Notes: a model not told the origin generated them from the sequence alone. A stretch of DNA of 64,000 bases from Aidingimonas halophila (GCF_900106955.1 NZ_FNNI01000012.1:19839-83838), one strand, 5' to 3'. Counted from the first letter of the stretch, positions 52,301 to 63,814 are shown. Translations and numbers: made by a program.

Positions 52301-53568
52301 AGCAGCACCGGATGTTCACGAATCACGTCAGCCAGGATATCCCAGACTTCGGGCAACTCGCGCTCGACCATTTTCTTGGCGGCCTTGATGGTCGTCGCTT
52401 CGCCGATGGCCTGCAACTTGGAATAGATGAAGGGCTTGAACAGCTCCAGCGCCATCTTCTTGGGCAGACCGCACTGATGCAGACGCAGGGTCGGCCCCAC
52501 GGTAATGACCGAGCGTCCGGAATAGTCGACACGTTTACCGAGCAGGTTCTGACGGAAGCGTCCCTGCTTGCCCTTGATCATGTCGGCCAGCGATTTCAAC
52601 GGACGCTTGTTGGAACCGGTAATCGCTCTGCCGCGACGCCCGTTATCGAGCAGCGCATCGACCGACTCCTGCAACATCCGCTTCTCGTTACGCACGATGA
52701 TGTCGGGCGCACTGAGATCCAGCAGTCGTTTCAGCCGGTTATTACGGTTGATGACTCGGCGATACAGGTCATTGAGATCAGAGGTCGCAAAACGTCCGCC
52801 ATCCAGCGGCACCAATGGACGCAGATCCGGTGGCAGTACCGGCAGCACTTCCATCACCATCCAGGCCGGATCATTGCCGGACTGATGAAATGCTTCCAGA
52901 AGCTTGAGTCGCTTGGAAAGCTTCTTGACCTTGGTATCGGAGTTTGTCTGCGGAATCTCTTCTCGCAGTTGATTGATTTCTTCGTCGAGATCAATGTCAT
53001 TGAGGAGAACCTGAACCGCTTCCGCCCCCATGCGAGCATCGAAATCGTCGCCGAACTCTTCGAGAGCCTCGAAATACTGCTCATCATTGAGAAGCTGACC
53101 ACGTTCCAGGGTCGTCATGCCCGGATCGATGACCATGAAACTCTCGAAATAGAGAACCCGCTCGATATCGCGCAGTGTCATATCGAGGAACAAGCCAATC
53201 CGTGACGGCAACGACTTGAGAAACCAGATATGCGCCACCGGAGAGGCCAGCTCTATGTGGCCCATACGCTCACGGCGAACTGCCGCCTTGGTGACCTCGA
53301 CACCACACTTTTCGCAGATGATGCCGCGATGCTTCATCCGCTTGTATTTGCCACACAAGCACTCATAGTCTTTGACCGGGCCGAAGATCTTGGCACAGAA
53401 CAGGCCGTCACGCTCCGGCTTGAAGGTGCGGTAGTTGATGGTCTCAGGCTTTTTCACCTCACCGTAAGACCAAGAGCGAATCAAGTCCGGTGATGCGAGC
53501 GTAATCTTGATCGCATCGAATTCGTCGGACTGAGCCTGCGATTTGAGGACTTTCACCAAATCTTTCAT
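49351..53568 (-). CDS. rpoC: RNA polymerase beta' subunit
   Basis: Largest polymerase subunit, carrying the catalytic magnesium site [15 protein letters not shown]; 1405 residues (1407 in E. coli), so the long trigger-loop insertion of proteobacteria is kept. The N-terminal zinc ligands lie in [21 protein letters not shown] second zinc site is in the [19 protein letters not shown] region. The ATG at 53568 gives [20 protein letters not shown]; nine residues of a longer reading are rejected. GGAG lies seven bases upstream. It follows rpoB by 98 bases containing a nine-base-pair hairpin. Confidence 0.99.
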   Translation of the reverse strand: MKDLVKVLKSQAQSDEFDAIKITLASPDLIRSWSYGEVKKPETINYRTFKPERDGLFCAKIFGPVKDYECLCGKYKRMKHRGIICEKCGVEVTKAAVRRERMGHIELASPVAHIWFLKSLPSRIGLFLDMTLRDIERVLYFESFMVIDPGMTTLERGQLLNDEQYFEALEEFGDDFDARMGAEAVQVLLNDIDLDEEINQLREEIPQTNSDTKVKKLSKRLKLLEAFHQSGNDPAWMVMEVLPVLPPDLRPLVPLDGGRFATSDLNDLYRRVINRNNRLKRLLDLSAPDIIVRNEKRMLQESVDALLDNGRRGRAITGSNKRPLKSLADMIKGKQGRFRQNLLGKRVDYSGRSVITVGPTLRLHQCGLPKKMALELFKPFIYSKLQAIGEATTIKAAKKMVERELPEVWDILADVIREHPVLLNRAPTLHRLGIQAFEPLLIEGKAIQLHPLVCAAYNADFDGDQMAVHVPLTLEAQLESRTLMMATNNVLSPANGEPIIVPSQDVVLGLYYMTREKVNAKGEGMVFANLKEVERAFGTQNVSLHARVKVRLTEHLPESEGGDLVKKTSLFDTTVGRVLLFSILPKGVPFELVDKPMKKKAISGLINEVYRRAGLKDTVIFADQLMYTGFRLATWSGASIGVNDFIIPESKKGIVDAAEDEVKEIEDQFSSGLVTGGEKYNKVIDIWARANDQVAKEMMAGISKETVIDRDGKEVEQDSFNSVFIMADSGARGSPAQIRQLAGMRGLMAKPDGSIIETPITANFREGLNVLQYFISTHGARKGLADTALKTANSGYLTRRLVDVSQDLVVTESDCGTEEGLTLHPVIEGGDIIVSLADRVLGRVVAQDVIDDNTGDVLIPRNTLLDEAWCNELDTMGVDEIVVRSAITCTTPHGVCSACYGRDLARGHQVNVGESVGVIAAQSIGEPGTQLTMRTFHIGGAASRASAVDSVQVKHGGKVRLHNIKHVERTDGKLIVVSRSSALAVADEHGREREYYKLPYGAELDVRDGDAVEAGQAVAKWDPHTHPVIAEVEGKAQYIDMDEGITIHRSVDEMTGLSSIEVIESASRPAAGRDKRPMIMLTDESGNYVTVSGTDTPVQYLLPGRSIVSVDNGATIGVGEVVARIPVEASGNKDITGGLPRVADLFEARKPKEPAILAEVGGMISFGKETKGKRRLTITPENGDPVEMLIPKWRQVAVFEGETVERGEVISDGPSNPHDILRLLGVAELAKYIVAEVQDVYRLQGVGINDKHIEVIVRQMMRKVEITDAGDSSFITGDQVEMVKVLEENERLVQAEKFPAKYERLLLGITKASLATESFISAASFQETTRVLTEAAVTGKRDHLRGLKENVVVGRLIPAGTGLTHHAERKRKREDAERTLHPSAYDVEQELGAQLTALDADDEES

Positions 53569-53597
53569 GGGTCGGCTCCGTTGCGGAGTTATCAAGG

Positions 53598-53623
53598 GCG
53601 GGGGCCATCACGCCGGCCCCCGC
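53598..53623 (-). other. Hairpin in the rpoB-rpoC spacer
   Basis: A perfect nine-base stem, GCGGGGGCC with GGCCCCCGC, has an eight-base loop 30 bases before the rpoC ATG. There is no T run, so it is more likely a pausing, processing or stabilising element than a terminator. Confidence 0.6.
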
Positions 53624-53666
53624 GGACCGTCATTGTCGAGCGCAGCTAATCGCGTATGTACAGCGA

Positions 53667-56600
53667 CTAGCCTTCCAACTCGATATCGATGCCCAAGGAG
53701 CGAATCTCTTTCACCAGGACATTGAAGGATTCCGGCATGCCGGCTTGCATACTGTGATCGCCGTCGACGATGCTCTTGTACATCTTCGTACGCCCTTCCA
53801 CATCGTCGGACTTGACCGTCAACATTTCCTGCAGCGTATAGGCGGCACCATAGGCCTCCAGTGCCCAGACCTCCATCTCGCCGAAGCGTTGTCCACCAAA
53901 TTGGGCCTTACCACCCAATGGCTGCTGGGTGACCAGCGAGTAGGAACCGGTGGAGCGCGCGTGCATCTTGTCGTCGACCAGATGGTTGAGCTTGAGGATG
54001 TACATGTAGCCAACGGTCACAGGCCGATCAAAGGCTTCACCCGTACGACCATCATAAAGCGCCATCTGACCTGATTCAGGCAGATCAGCAAGCTTGAGCA
54101 GATGCTTGATCTCGTGCTCCTTGGCACCGTCAAATACCGGCGTCGCCATGGGGACCCCACCACGCAGATTCTTGGCCAGCGCGATGACCTCATCATCGCT
54201 CAAGGAGTCCAGATCCTCCTGGCGTGTACCCTCGGTATTGTATATCTGGCCGAGGAAATCACGGATCTCGGCCGCCTGTTGTTGACGGGCATCCCGCAAC
54301 ATCGCATCGATCTTGACACCCAATCCTCGAGCAGCCATGCCCAAGTGGGTTTCAAGCACCTGACCGACGTTCATGCGTGAGGGTACGCCGAGCGGGTTGA
54401 GCACCACGTCCACCGGCTCACCATTGGCGTCGAATGGCATATCCTCGACCGGCATGATCGCCGAGATCACGCCTTTGTTGCCGTGACGACCGGCCAGCTT
54501 GTCGCCCGGCTGAATACGACGTTTGACCGCCATGTAAACCTTGACGATCTTCAGCACACCGGGTGCCAGATCATCGCCCTGAGTGAGCTTGCGTTTCTTG
54601 TCTTCGAAACGCTCATCCATCTCCTTGCGGCGATTTTCGAGTTGCTCATCAGCCTGAGCCAGCAGCTCATTCAGCGCTTCATCCTGCATCCGCAACTTGA
54701 ACCACTGCTGACGCGGCAACTCTTCCAGGTAGTCATCGCTGAGCACATCGCCTTTGTTGAGCTTGGGCCCACCATTGACCGCCTGCCCGGCAAGCGAGCG
54801 CTTGAGACGTTCGAACGTGGCGTCTTCAGCAATCCGGTAGGTTTCCTGCAGATCCTTGCGTACCTCATCAAGCTGCATCTGCTCAATGGACAACGCGCGA
54901 GAATCCTTGTCGACACCATCGCGTGTAAAAATCTGGACGTCGATAATCGTGCCATACATGCCGGTCGCGACACGCTGCGATGTATCCTTCACATCGGAGG
55001 CTTTTTCCCCAAAGATTGCGCGCAGCAATTTCTCTTCGGGAGTCAGCTGGGTTTCCCCTTTGGGCGTCACCTTGCCTACCAGAATATCACCAGGGCCGAC
55101 CTCGGCGCCGATATAGACGACACCGGCTTCATCAAGCTTGGACAGCGCCGACTCACCGACATTGGGGATATCCGAGGTGATCTCTTCTGCGCCCAGTTTG
55201 GTATCCCGGCAAACGCAAGTCAGTTCCTGAATATGCACCGTAGTAAAGCGGTCTTCCTGAGACACACGCTCAGACAGCAGGATCGAGTCCTCGAAGTTGT
55301 AGCCGTTCCAGGGCATAAACGCGATACGCATGTTTTGACCGAGCGCGAGGTCTCCCATATCCACTGAGGGACCATCGGCGAGGATATCGCCTTGGGCGAC
55401 AACATCTCCTGGACGCACGATAGGGCGCTGATTCATGCAGGTGTTCTGGTTCGAGCGCAGGTACTTGGTCAGGTTGTAGATATCGACACCGGCTTCCCCA
55501 CCGATGATCTCATCCTCATTGACCCGTACCACGATCCGCTTGGCATCGACGGAATCAATCACACCACCACGGCGAGCAACCGCACAGACACCGGAATCCC
55601 GTGCGACAAACCTTTCCATTCCGGTGCCGACCAGAGGTTTGTCGGCGCGCAAGCTCGGAACGGCCTGGCGCTGCATATTGGATCCCATCAGGGCCCGGTT
55701 GGCATCGTCATGCTCCAGGAAAGGTACCAACGCCGCAGCCACGGATACCACCTGGCGAGGAGAGACATCCATCAAGGTCACCTTGTCAGGTGCCATGAAG
55801 GTCGTTTCACCTTTATGTCGGACCTGGACCAGGTCATCAACGAGCTTATTGTCACCATCGACCGTGGCTGATGCCTGAGCGATGATGTAATCCCCTTCTT
55901 CGATAGCCGAAAGGTGGATCACCTCATCAGTCACTTGCCTGTCAACCACCTTGCGATAAGGCGTCTCGAGGAAGCCGTAACTATTGGCGTAACTATAAGT
56001 GGCCAACGAGTTGATCAGGCCGATGTTCGGCCCTTCCGGTGTCTCGATCGGGCAGAGACGTCCATAATGCGTTGCATGTACGTCACGCACCTCGAACCCG
56101 GCTCGTTCACGGGTCAAACCGCCCGGACCAAGCGCTGAAACACGACGCTTGTGCGTCACTTCCGACAAGGGGTTGTTCTGGTCCATGAACTGCGACAGCT
56201 GGCTCGACCCGAAGAACTCCTTGACTGCCGCCGCAACGGGCTTGGCATTGATCAGGTCCTGTGGCATCAGGCCTTCACTCTCGGCCATCGACAGCCGTTC
56301 CTTGACCGCCCGTTCGACACGCACCAGGCCAACGCGGAACTGATTTTCAGCCATCTCGCCGACACAGCGAATGCGACGGTTGCCAAGGTGATCAATATCA
56401 TCGACATCACCGAAGCCATTACGGATATTGATCAGTTCTTTCAGGACATCGGTGATATCCTGGTTGTCGAGAACCCCTGGGCCTGTATCGCTGCCACGAC
56501 GCAAGCGCCGATTGAACTTCATGCGGCCGACACCGGACAGGTCGTAGCGGTCCTCGGTGAAGAACAGGTTATTGAACAACGTCTCGGCAGCCTCCTTCGT

Positions 56601-57743
56601 CGGCGGCTCACCGGGACGCATCATGCGATAGATTTCAACCAAAGCCTCCAGCTGGGTCTGTGTCGTATCCAGCTTGAGTGTTTCGGACATGAAAGGACCG
56701 CAGTCGAGATCGTTCGTATAGAGCGTCTCGATGGTAGTGATTCCTGCCTTAGCCAACTTTTCGAGCAGTTCGGGGGTGATCTCCGTGTTGCACTCACAGA
56801 TCAACTCCCCGGTATTCGGGTCCACTTGTCGCTTGGCCAGCGTCTTGCCAAAAAGGTACTCCATAGGTACCTCAAGGCGCTCAAGCCCCGACTTTTCCAT
56901 CTGGCGAATATGCTTCTGCGTGATTCTCCGCCCTTCTTCAACGATGACGCTGCCATCAACATCTTTGATGTCGAAGGTCGCGGTTTCACCACGTAACCGT
57001 GACGGGACAAGATCAACCGAGAAGCCGGATGCTTCGATATGAAACACACTGGTGTCGAAGAACGTATCGAGAATGTCTTCCGCATCCATCCCCAATGCAC
57101 GCAGCAACACGGTCGCAGGCAGCTTACGACGACGGTCGATACGGACAAAGACGTTGTCTTTGGGGTCGAACTCAAAATCAAGCCAGGAGCCGCGATAGGG
57201 AATGACCCGAGCGGAATAGAGCAGCTTGCCGGAAGAGTGACTCTTACCTTTATCATGGTCAAAAAAGGCACCCGGACTGCGGTGAAGCTGGGAAACGATG
57301 ACGCGCTCAGTGCCATTGACGACAAAGGTGCCGTTCTCGGTCATCAGGGGGATTTCCCCCATATAGACTTCCTGCTCCTTGATGTCCTTGATCGCCTTAT
57401 TGGATGACTCCTTGTCATAGATGATCAGGCGAACCTTGACGCGTAACGGAGCAGAATAGGTGACACCGCGCAGTTGACACTCCTTGACATCAAACGCTGG
57501 AGTCCCGAAACGGTAGCTGACATATTCGAGAGCCGCGTTACCGGAAAAGCTCTCGATTGGGAATACGGATTTGAAAGCAGCATGGAGACCCAGCTCCAGA
57601 CGCTCTTCCGGGGCGCGATCCTGCTGGAGAAAGTCGTGATAGGAATCAAGCTGGATGGCCAGCAGGTAAGGCACATCCATCACTTGGGGCAGTTTGCCAA
57701 AATCCTTGCGGATGCGTTTTTTCTCAGTGTATGAGTAAGCCAT
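53667..57743 (-). CDS. rpoB: RNA polymerase beta subunit
   Basis: Catalytic-core subunit; 1358 residues (1342 in E. coli). The rifampicin-binding cluster reads [20 protein letters not shown] and then [12 protein letters not shown], with the usual sensitive residues. Other landmarks are [20 protein letters not shown] and the C-terminal [18 protein letters not shown]. It starts [19 protein letters not shown]. It follows rplL by 234 bases that include a probable attenuator. Confidence 0.99.
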   Translation of the reverse strand: MAYSYTEKKRIRKDFGKLPQVMDVPYLLAIQLDSYHDFLQQDRAPEERLELGLHAAFKSVFPIESFSGNAALEYVSYRFGTPAFDVKECQLRGVTYSAPLRVKVRLIIYDKESSNKAIKDIKEQEVYMGEIPLMTENGTFVVNGTERVIVSQLHRSPGAFFDHDKGKSHSSGKLLYSARVIPYRGSWLDFEFDPKDNVFVRIDRRRKLPATVLLRALGMDAEDILDTFFDTSVFHIEASGFSVDLVPSRLRGETATFDIKDVDGSVIVEEGRRITQKHIRQMEKSGLERLEVPMEYLFGKTLAKRQVDPNTGELICECNTEITPELLEKLAKAGITTIETLYTNDLDCGPFMSETLKLDTTQTQLEALVEIYRMMRPGEPPTKEAAETLFNNLFFTEDRYDLSGVGRMKFNRRLRRGSDTGPGVLDNQDITDVLKELINIRNGFGDVDDIDHLGNRRIRCVGEMAENQFRVGLVRVERAVKERLSMAESEGLMPQDLINAKPVAAAVKEFFGSSQLSQFMDQNNPLSEVTHKRRVSALGPGGLTRERAGFEVRDVHATHYGRLCPIETPEGPNIGLINSLATYSYANSYGFLETPYRKVVDRQVTDEVIHLSAIEEGDYIIAQASATVDGDNKLVDDLVQVRHKGETTFMAPDKVTLMDVSPRQVVSVAAALVPFLEHDDANRALMGSNMQRQAVPSLRADKPLVGTGMERFVARDSGVCAVARRGGVIDSVDAKRIVVRVNEDEIIGGEAGVDIYNLTKYLRSNQNTCMNQRPIVRPGDVVAQGDILADGPSVDMGDLALGQNMRIAFMPWNGYNFEDSILLSERVSQEDRFTTVHIQELTCVCRDTKLGAEEITSDIPNVGESALSKLDEAGVVYIGAEVGPGDILVGKVTPKGETQLTPEEKLLRAIFGEKASDVKDTSQRVATGMYGTIIDVQIFTRDGVDKDSRALSIEQMQLDEVRKDLQETYRIAEDATFERLKRSLAGQAVNGGPKLNKGDVLSDDYLEELPRQQWFKLRMQDEALNELLAQADEQLENRRKEMDERFEDKKRKLTQGDDLAPGVLKIVKVYMAVKRRIQPGDKLAGRHGNKGVISAIMPVEDMPFDANGEPVDVVLNPLGVPSRMNVGQVLETHLGMAARGLGVKIDAMLRDARQQQAAEIRDFLGQIYNTEGTRQEDLDSLSDDEVIALAKNLRGGVPMATPVFDGAKEHEIKHLLKLADLPESGQMALYDGRTGEAFDRPVTVGYMYILKLNHLVDDKMHARSTGSYSLVTQQPLGGKAQFGGQRFGEMEVWALEAYGAAYTLQEMLTVKSDDVEGRTKMYKSIVDGDHSMQAGMPESFNVLVKEIRSLGIDIELEG

Positions 57744-57901
57744 CTGTATTCCCCAGCTTGTTCACCATGGGTGACCGATGCATTTCGGCGACACCATACG
57801 GAGTGATTCCGTCTGGTGGTGACGGCAAGTCCAACATCACCCACCGTCTCAACTCATCTGGCGGGTTATCAATAGATATGACAGCCTGCCAGTAACAACA
57901 G

Positions 57902-57928
57902 AAAAAGGCCGGCAGCGGACAAGCCGCC
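57902..57928 (-). terminator. Attenuator-like hairpin between rplL and rpoB
   Basis: On the minus strand GGCGGC and GCTGCC pair (one G-T pair) across a six-base loop, followed by GGCC and five T residues. By analogy with E. coli, this position should reduce rpoBC transcription relative to rplJL. Confidence 0.55.
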
Positions 57929-57977
57929 ACCAGCCACGGAAGCTTACGCAGCGCGTAAAGCCTCGGGCAACAAGGAG

Positions 57978-58352
57978 TTACTTGAGCTCCACGGTTGCGC
58001 CGGCGTCTTCCAGTTTTTGCTTGGCCTCTTCGGCATCTTCCTTGGACATACCTTCTTTCAGGGTAGCCGGCGCACCATCGACGGCGCCTTTCGCTTCCTT
58101 GAGACCCAAGCCGGTGATCTCGCGCACTACCTTGATGACGTTGACTTTCTTGTCTCCTGGCGATGACAGGACCAAATCGAACTCGGTCTGCTCTTCCGCT
58201 TCTTCAGCTTCGCCACCACCAGCAGGACCGGCAACGACTGCTGCTGCCGCTGTCACGCCGAATTTCTCTTCCATCGCCTCAATCAGCTCAGCGACTTCCA
58301 TCACTGACATGTCGGCGACAGCGTTGATGATATCTTCTTTGCTAAGTGCCAT
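57978..58352 (-). CDS. rplL: 50S ribosomal protein L7/L12
   Basis: Stalk protein that recruits translation GTPases; 124 residues (121 in E. coli). It starts [20 protein letters not shown]. An Ala/Gly/Glu hinge ([20 protein letters not shown]) is followed by the C-terminal domain [20 protein letters not shown]. It lies 79 bases after rplJ and upstream of rpoB. Multiple copies per ribosome require higher synthesis than its neighbours, consistent with the attenuator downstream. Confidence 0.99.
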   Translation of the reverse strand: MALSKEDIINAVADMSVMEVAELIEAMEEKFGVTAAAAVVAGPAGGGEAEEAEEQTEFDLVLSSPGDKKVNVIKVVREITGLGLKEAKGAVDGAPATLKEGMSKEDAEEAKQKLEDAGATVELK

Positions 58353-58431
58353 TTTACAATTCCTGAACTTTGCGGAGCCCCGCCTTTACTCAATCGGGTA
58401 CTCGGTTAACAGTATGCGGTCAGCAAGTCTT

Positions 58432-58935
58432 TTAGGCAGCTTCTTCCTGCTTCTGGTCACGCAGAGCCGCCAGAGTCCGAACCAGCTTGCCGGCTGAAGC
58501 TTCCTTCATGACCGACATCAGCTTGGATATCGCCTCATCATACGTTGGCAATGTCGCCAAACGATCCAGCTGGGAAGCCGGGATAAACTCGCCTTCGTAA
58601 GCCAGCGCTTTGACCTCGAACGCCTTTTCATGCTTGGCAAACTCCTTGAACAAGCGCGCAGCGGCGCCTGGATGTTCAGTAGAGAAAGCCAGCAACGTCG
58701 GGCCAACGAACGTCTCGTTCAGGCACTCCCAGGGAGTGCCTTCCAGCGCACGGCGTGCCAACGTGTTGCGAACGACACGAATTTGCACACCATTCTCGCG
58801 GGCTTGTTTACGCAATGTCGTCATTGCGCTGACATTGACACCGCGAGAATCGGCAACAACGATGGAGAGTGCATCCTTGGCAGTCTCACTGACCTCGGCA
58901 ACGATTGCCTTCTTGCCTTCGAGAGCTAGTGCCAC
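58432..58935 (-). CDS. rplJ: 50S ribosomal protein L10
   Basis: Stalk base protein that binds L7/L12 dimers and, in E. coli, represses rplJL translation through its leader; 167 residues (165 in E. coli). The start is GTG at 58935, giving [15 protein letters not shown] (read as Met), aligned with the E. coli N-terminus. GGAG lies eight bases upstream. The longer ATG reading to 59097 crosses the leader and is rejected. [20 protein letters not shown] and [14 protein letters not shown] are conserved. Confidence 0.97.
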   Translation of the reverse strand: MALALEGKKAIVAEVSETAKDALSIVVADSRGVNVSAMTTLRKQARENGVQIRVVRNTLARRALEGTPWECLNETFVGPTLLAFSTEHPGAAARLFKEFAKHEKAFEVKALAYEGEFIPASQLDRLATLPTYDEAISKLMSVMKEASAGKLVRTLAALRDQKQEEAA

Positions 58936-59059
58936 TTTGATCACTCCATGTTTGCCAGGAAACGCCCCGAAACATACAGGCCGAACCTGGATTTGCCATC
59001 TCCTTCCCAAACATGATGCGGGAAGGTCTTGGGTGATGGTGCACACCAGCACACTGGCG

Positions 59060-59125
59060 GCCACACCATCTGCGTAGGCATCCATACTACGGAACATTAA
59101 GCCCTTTGGAGGCGCCTACGGTCTT
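59060..59125 (-). promoter_or_regulatory. L10-type leader (rplJL autoregulation)
   Basis: The transcript contains GACCGTAGGCGCC (59123-59111) and TGCCTACGCAGATGGTG (from 59080), and CGTAGGC pairs with GCCTACG. These conserved blocks match what I recall of the L10(L12)4-binding leader of E. coli and relatives. It lies 125-190 bases before the rplJ start. Confidence 0.6.
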
Positions 59126-59133
59126 TGACGGCG

Positions 59134-59151
59134 CCCCGCCTGAGCGCGGGG
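59134..59151 (-). other. Hairpin between rplA and rplJ
   Basis: CCCCGC pairs with GCGGGG across a six-base loop about 30 bases after rplA, without a T run. It lies directly upstream of the L10 leader and may be a processing or partial termination site. Confidence 0.45.
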
Positions 59152-59182
59152 ACCGCAAAGTTACTTTCTCTTGTCTACCCGG

Positions 59183-59875
59183 TCACACGAATGAACTGTG
59201 ATCGAGCGTAAGCCCCGGCCCCATCGTGGTAGACAAGGTCATTTTCTTGAAATACACGCCTTTAGACGTGCTGGGCTTCAATTTCTTGAGATCGCCGACT
59301 AACGCTTCCAAATTGCCTTTGATAGCGTCGGCCTCAAAATCCACTTTTCCAAGCGTGGTATGGATAATGCCGTTTTTGTCAGTACGGAAACGCACCTGGC
59401 CAGCTTTGGCATTCTTGACAGCAGTCGCTACGTCCGGCGTTACGGTTCCCACCTTCGGATTCGGCATCAAACCACGCGGCCCGAGAATCTGGCCAAGCTG
59501 ACCGACCACACGCATGGCATCAGGAGAAGCGATGACAACGTCGAAATCGAGCTGACCTTTCTTCACTTCTTCCGCGAGCTCATCCATCCCGACGATGTCA
59601 GCGCCGGCTTCTTTCGCGGCGTCGGCATTGGCACCTTGAGTAAAAACGGCAACACGCACATCTTTACCCGTGCCATTAGGCATCACAGTAGCACCACGCA
59701 CCATTTGATCGGATTTGCGCGGATCGACGCCCAAGTTAATGGCCACATCTACCGACTCTTTAAAATTGACAGTCGACAAACTCGATAACAAAGAGACCGC
59801 TTCTTCCAGCGAATACGCCTTGTTCGGGTCAACTTTTTCCTGAATCTGTCTTGCGCGCTTGCTCAATTTCGCCAT
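59183..59875 (-). CDS. rplA: 50S ribosomal protein L1
   Basis: L1-stalk protein that guides the E-site tRNA and, in E. coli, represses rplKA; 230 residues (234 in E. coli). Typical sequences are [40 protein letters not shown] and [16 protein letters not shown]. Its ATG is two bases after the rplK stop, so translation is coupled. Confidence 0.99.
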   Translation of the reverse strand: MAKLSKRARQIQEKVDPNKAYSLEEAVSLLSSLSTVNFKESVDVAINLGVDPRKSDQMVRGATVMPNGTGKDVRVAVFTQGANADAAKEAGADIVGMDELAEEVKKGQLDFDVVIASPDAMRVVGQLGQILGPRGLMPNPKVGTVTPDVATAVKNAKAGQVRFRTDKNGIIHTTLGKVDFEADAIKGNLEALVGDLKKLKPSTSKGVYFKKMTLSTTMGPGLTLDHSSFV

Positions 59876-59877
59876 GA

Positions 59878-60309
59878 TCAGAGCCCCTCCACATTGAGAC
59901 CCATACTACGGGCACTGCCAGCGATAGTACGAACAGCCGCATCAAGGTCTGAAGCCGTCAAATCCGGCTCCTTGGTCTTGGCTATTTCCTCGAGCTGCTC
60001 ACGAGTCACTGTTCCGACCTTGTTCTTGTTCGGCTCACCCGAACCCGACTTGATTCCTGCCGCTTTCTTCAGCAAAACCGCTGCAGGCGGCGTCTTGGTG
60101 ATGAACGTGAAGCTTCGGTCGGCATAAACGGTAATAACAACAGGAGTCGGCAGCCCTGCCTCAAGGTCCTGCGTCTCGGCATTAAACGCCTTGCAGAACT
60201 CCATGATATTAACACCGTGCTGCCCCAACGCCGGGCCCACGGGCGGGCTCGGATTGGCCTTACCTGCTGCCACCTGCAGCTTGATATAAGCCTCTACTTT
60301 CTTAGCCAT
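59878..60309 (-). CDS. rplK: 50S ribosomal protein L11
   Basis: GTPase-centre protein needed for RelA activation and thiostrepton binding; 143 residues (142 in E. coli). It starts [20 protein letters not shown] with the [20 protein letters not shown] motif. The ATG at 60309 is preferred over a longer reading to 60384. It forms the rplKA pair, 95 bases after nusG. Confidence 0.99.
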   Translation of the reverse strand: MAKKVEAYIKLQVAAGKANPSPPVGPALGQHGVNIMEFCKAFNAETQDLEAGLPTPVVITVYADRSFTFITKTPPAAVLLKKAAGIKSGSGEPNKNKVGTVTREQLEEIAKTKEPDLTASDLDAAVRTIAGSARSMGLNVEGL

Positions 60310-60404
60310 GGTACTCTCCAGTTGGGTAGTAGCGCCTTTCGGCTCCCCGATAATGAATGCTGCTCTAGCAGCTAATGCCAGCACTAACCCGCGTCAGCAC
60401 TGGG

Positions 60405-60938
60405 TCACTCCTTTTCGACCTGCGCAAATTCCAACTCGACAGGAGTGGAACGGCCAAAGATAAGCACACTGACCTGGAGCCGGTTCTTGTCATAGTTGAC
60501 TTCTTCAACCACGCCATTGAAGTCGGCAAAAGGCCCATCAATCACGCGTACGGACTGACCGGGCTCAAATACGGTTTTTGGACGGGGCTTGTCGCTGCCA
60601 TCCTGGACACGTCGTAAAATAGCATCCGCTTCCTGCTGCGTAATGGGCGCTGGCTTCTCTTTGGTTCCACCGATGAACCCCATGACACGTGGTGTCTCAT
60701 TCACCAAATGCCAAGTGGCATCGTCCATATCCATCTCGACCAGCACATAGCCAGGATAGAACTTGCGCTCACTCTTTCGTCGCTTGCCATCACGCATTTC
60801 GACGACTTCCTCGGTCGGCACCAGGATTTCGCCAAAACGCTCTTCCATACCATACATCTTCACGCGTTCACGCAAGGAACGCATGACATGCTTCTCGAAA
60901 CCGGAATAGGCATGCACGACATACCAACGCTTGGACAT
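60405..60938 (-). CDS. nusG: Transcription termination/antitermination factor NusG
   Basis: Binds RNA polymerase and links it to Rho or to the ribosome (S10); 177 residues (181 in E. coli). The NGN domain starts [19 protein letters not shown] and has [14 protein letters not shown]. The KOW domain reads [17 protein letters not shown]. The ATG at 60938 lies eight bases after the secE stop. Confidence 0.99.
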   Translation of the reverse strand: MSKRWYVVHAYSGFEKHVMRSLRERVKMYGMEERFGEILVPTEEVVEMRDGKRRKSERKFYPGYVLVEMDMDDATWHLVNETPRVMGFIGGTKEKPAPITQQEADAILRRVQDGSDKPRPKTVFEPGQSVRVIDGPFADFNGVVEEVNYDKNRLQVSVLIFGRSTPVELEFAQVEKE

Positions 60939-60946
60939 GGAGTCTC

Positions 60947-61315
60947 CTAACCAATGACGCCGGACATGGCCCAACCCAGAAGGGTATCAATCAGCCAGAG
61001 CAAAAGGCCGACCAGCGCCACAGCCACCAGCACTATTGCTGTGGTTTGAACCGTTTCTTGCCGAGAGGGCCACACGACGCGCTGAATTTCCTTACGCGCA
61101 CCTCGTGCCAGCTCAAGCAGCTCACGACCTTTCGCCGTTGTCAGGGCAACCACCCCGGCCAGCGCGCCGAGAACCACTACGCCAAGCACACGATATAACA
61201 TCGCCTGGCCTGAGAAATAAGAATTCCCGACGACAGCGGCAACGACCAACACGGCAACCACCGCCCACTTGAGCCCGTCGTAGCGCGAAGCTTGCACCTC
61301 GGCATTTTGTTTCAT
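60947..61315 (-). CDS. secE: Preprotein translocase subunit SecE
   Basis: Clamps the SecY channel; 122 residues (127 in E. coli). Three hydrophobic helices are visible, as in enteric Sec[37 protein letters not shown] and the last helix [20 protein letters not shown]. The amphipathic segment [20 protein letters not shown] is the conserved core. It lies 71 bases after tRNA-Trp. Confidence 0.98.
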   Translation of the reverse strand: MKQNAEVQASRYDGLKWAVVAVLVVAAVVGNSYFSGQAMLYRVLGVVVLGALAGVVALTTAKGRELLELARGARKEIQRVVWPSRQETVQTTAIVLVAVALVGLLLWLIDTLLGWAMSGVIG

Positions 61316-61386
61316 GAAAACGAGACTCCTCAGGATACGGCGATCAAACAGAGTAGTATAAAGACACGCTCAGTCTGGGGGAAGAC

Positions 61387-61462
<76 letters not shown>

Positions 61463-61580
61463 ATAACACAGCTGAGCAACCTCAGCAGGGCGAAACATGG
61501 TATCTCAAACCAATCTTGGAAGCAACCCAAGAGATCACCATATCCCAGCACTAGACAAGCCTAATCGATCATTCGACAAA

Positions 61581-61655
61581 TGGAGCTCATGGACGGATTT
61601 GAACCGTCGACCTCACCCTTACCAAGGGTGTGCTCTACCCCTGAGCTACATGAGC
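61581..61655 (-). tRNA. tRNA-Thr (anticodon GGT)
   Basis: Seventy-five bases with acceptor stem GCTCATG/CATGAGC, encoded CCA, and anticodon stem CACCC/GGGTG around TTGGTAA. Anticodon GGT reads ACC and ACU. It is the third of the Tyr-Gly-Thr group; in most gammaproteobacteria a tuf gene follows, but here it does not. Confidence 0.98.
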
Positions 61656-61681
61656 ACAACGATTATTTGACAACAACTCGT

Positions 61682-61755
<74 letters not shown>

Positions 61756-61802
61756 CTACCCGCTCTTTCAGCCGGGACTACAATCGACACGACATCAAAA
61801 GC

Positions 61803-61886
<84 letters not shown>

Positions 61887-61899
61887 AGCTGGACGGCAA

Positions 61900-61927
61900 A
61901 TTCTACCGACTCTCTTCATGCTGTCAA
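61900..61927 (-). promoter_or_regulatory. Strong promoter of the tRNA-Tyr-Gly-Thr cluster
   Basis: On the minus strand a perfect TTGACA, 16 bases, then TAGAAT, preceded by an AT-rich stretch (TATTTGAAAAATAAG) that could act as an UP element. Transcription should begin about seven bases before tRNA-Tyr. Confidence 0.85.
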
Positions 61928-61997
61928 GCACTTATTTTTCAAATACTTGAAGCTGACCGCGAGACGATAGTTCGCCTGTAGAACGCGGCGCATTGTG

Positions 61998-62837
61998 TCA
62001 AACGAAAACTGAAAATGCAAGCCCAGCCCGTATTTTTTCCAGCGTCACCGGGGGTGGCACTCGAGGGGCGCCGGCCATTCGCCCTGCACGCTCCGCCGGC
62101 GTCAGGGGGAAACAAGCTTCAAGTCCCGCATATACCATGTCAGGCCACAAGGCATGAGGGACTCTCATTCCTCTTGAAACGACTCTGGCATCGCCTCCTG
62201 TCATCAACAGAGGCAATGCGACCCCTTCGCGATCACAGACTTCACTGTAGATACGGTTTACGGCACTCACGGCTGCCATGAATATTCCGTGGTTGACGGC
62301 TTCAACCGTGTTTCTCCCTGGAGCCAACAACTCGTCGGCCTCACTGTCAGGGTCGATGGCGACATTTCGCGTCCCCAATTGAAGACTCTCTTTCATCAAC
62401 CGTAAGCCCGGCAGGATATACCCTCCCAGATGTCGTCCGCCGGGCAAGACGAAATCGATCGTGATAGCACTGCCACAATCGACACAACAGCATGCCCCGG
62501 CCAACTGATACCCCGCCAGGCTACCCATCCATCGGTCAACACCCAAGCGACCAGGCTCACGATAGCCATTACTGACACCGAGCGCTTCGGCGGCCGAACG
62601 AGCGACATGGACGGCTCCGACTTGACGCTTGAGAAGCGTAACAGTTTCTTGCAGTACAGCCTCTCTGGCCACACTGGAGATACGCACAGCCTCGACCACA
62701 TCAAGGTCCGGGATGTCAGCACCAGGGCGCCACTCCTCGCGGGTCCATACAGCCCCTCGCGAACGAATCTCGCTACTTGCCGTATCCTTGAGACGCCACT
62801 TGGACAGTGTGTTGCCAATATCAAGATCGAGGATCAT
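61998..62837 (-). CDS. coaX: Type III pantothenate kinase
   Basis: Catalyses the first step of coenzyme A synthesis in the cytoplasm. It belongs to the acetate/sugar kinase fold and shows LDIGNTLSKWR (phosphate loop), GVDRWMGSLAGY and CVDCGSAITIDFV (catalytic Asp and ribose site). It is 279 residues long, somewhat above the usual 245-260 because of a C-terminal tail (from about residue 245). Its ATG overlaps the birA stop in an ATGA junction, so the pair is translationally coupled. The birA-coaX pairing is common in gammaproteobacteria. Confidence 0.95.
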   Translation of the reverse strand: MILDLDIGNTLSKWRLKDTASSEIRSRGAVWTREEWRPGADIPDLDVVEAVRISSVAREAVLQETVTLLKRQVGAVHVARSAAEALGVSNGYREPGRLGVDRWMGSLAGYQLAGACCCVDCGSAITIDFVLPGGRHLGGYILPGLRLMKESLQLGTRNVAIDPDSEADELLAPGRNTVEAVNHGIFMAAVSAVNRIYSEVCDREGVALPLLMTGGDARVVSRGMRVPHALWPDMVYAGLEACFPLTPAERAGRMAGAPRVPPPVTLEKIRAGLAFSVFV

Positions 62838-63814
62838 GCACTACCACGCACGCTGACTTCGCCACCAGCCAACTTTTCCAAGCCCCCACCCCGCCTAACG
62901 AGCAAGCATCCGGACGCATCCACACCTTCAGCGATTCCGGCATATTGGCGGTCACCTTGAATCACTTCCACCTCAGCTCCTGCATAAGCATGTCGCGCGT
63001 TCCACTCCTGGCACCAGGGGCCGAATCCCTCATGATCAAACCCCGGAAGCATCTGAAACAATGCCTCGAGCAACTCCGCGGCCAATTGATTGCGACCGAT
63101 GCCTGGAGAGACGTCATGCACCGCGGCAGTAGGCTGATCAACATCGTGGCGTGATTCCCTGGGCAGAGATACATTCAGCCCCAATCCAATGACGAGATCA
63201 CACGGACCAGAAAAGTCACCGCTGACTTCGAGAAGGATGCCGGCGAGTTTACGGTACTGCCCCCCGCCTTCAAGCAAGATGTCATTGGGCCATTTGAGAG
63301 AGATAGACAAGCCATGGCGTTCCAGGACCTGTGCAACGACTACGCCTACCGCCAGACTCAGCCCTTCCACACTATTGACACCCCCTTCGAAACGCCAGCC
63401 CATAGACAGCAGCAAACCTCGTCCCCATGGACACATCCATGCGCGGCCGCGACGGCCACGCCCAGCTGTTTGTGACTCAGCCAAGCATACCTCCGCATGT
63501 CCTGCGCCTAAAGCAAAGCGATCACGCAGATACTGGTTCGTCGAAGGCAGCGCTTCCTCGACGAAGAGTCGTTGCAACTGAGCCCGACTGTGGGCAGGCA
63601 ACTGAGCGATGATGGTTGCCCCATCCAGCAACTCAACCGATTCAGCCAAGCGATACCCCAGTCCTTTGACCGCTTCCAGAGGGATATCCAGTCCTTCCAG
63701 CTTTTTCAACTGTTTCCATACCGCTGTCCGGGAAACGCCAAGCTGCTCTCCCAGTTCCTCTCCTGAATGATAATTCCCATCACTCAGAAGACGTATCAGG
63801 TCGCCAATTACCAT
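62834..63814 (-). CDS. birA: Biotin-protein ligase / biotin operon repressor
   Basis: Attaches biotin to acetyl-CoA carboxylase carrier protein and, with its N-terminal helix-turn-helix (HSGEELGEQLGVSRTAVWKQ), can repress biotin genes. The ligase core has STNQYL, ESQTAGRGRRGRAW (the biotinyl-AMP loop) and KWPNDILL. It is 326 residues long from the ATG at 63814 (321 in E. coli). In-frame ATGs at 63844 and 63859 exist, but a TAGAAT box at 63848-63843 would place the first of these in the promoter, so the internal start is preferred. First gene of the birA-coaX unit. Confidence 0.94.
   Translation of the reverse strand: MVIGDLIRLLSDGNYHSGEELGEQLGVSRTAVWKQLKKLEGLDIPLEAVKGLGYRLAESVELLDGATIIAQLPAHSRAQLQRLFVEEALPSTNQYLRDRFALGAGHAEVCLAESQTAGRGRRGRAWMCPWGRGLLLSMGWRFEGGVNSVEGLSLAVGVVVAQVLERHGLSISLKWPNDILLEGGGQYRKLAGILLEVSGDFSGPCDLVIGLGLNVSLPRESRHDVDQPTAAVHDVSPGIGRNQLAAELLEALFQMLPGFDHEGFGPWCQEWNARHAYAGAEVEVIQGDRQYAGIAEGVDASGCLLVRRGGGLEKLAGGEVSVRGSA

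Noticed and set aside
61463..61580. Degraded tuf remnant between tRNA-Thr and tRNA-Trp
   Set aside because: The 118 bases show no stretch resembling either end of tuf; the interval looks like a clean junction.
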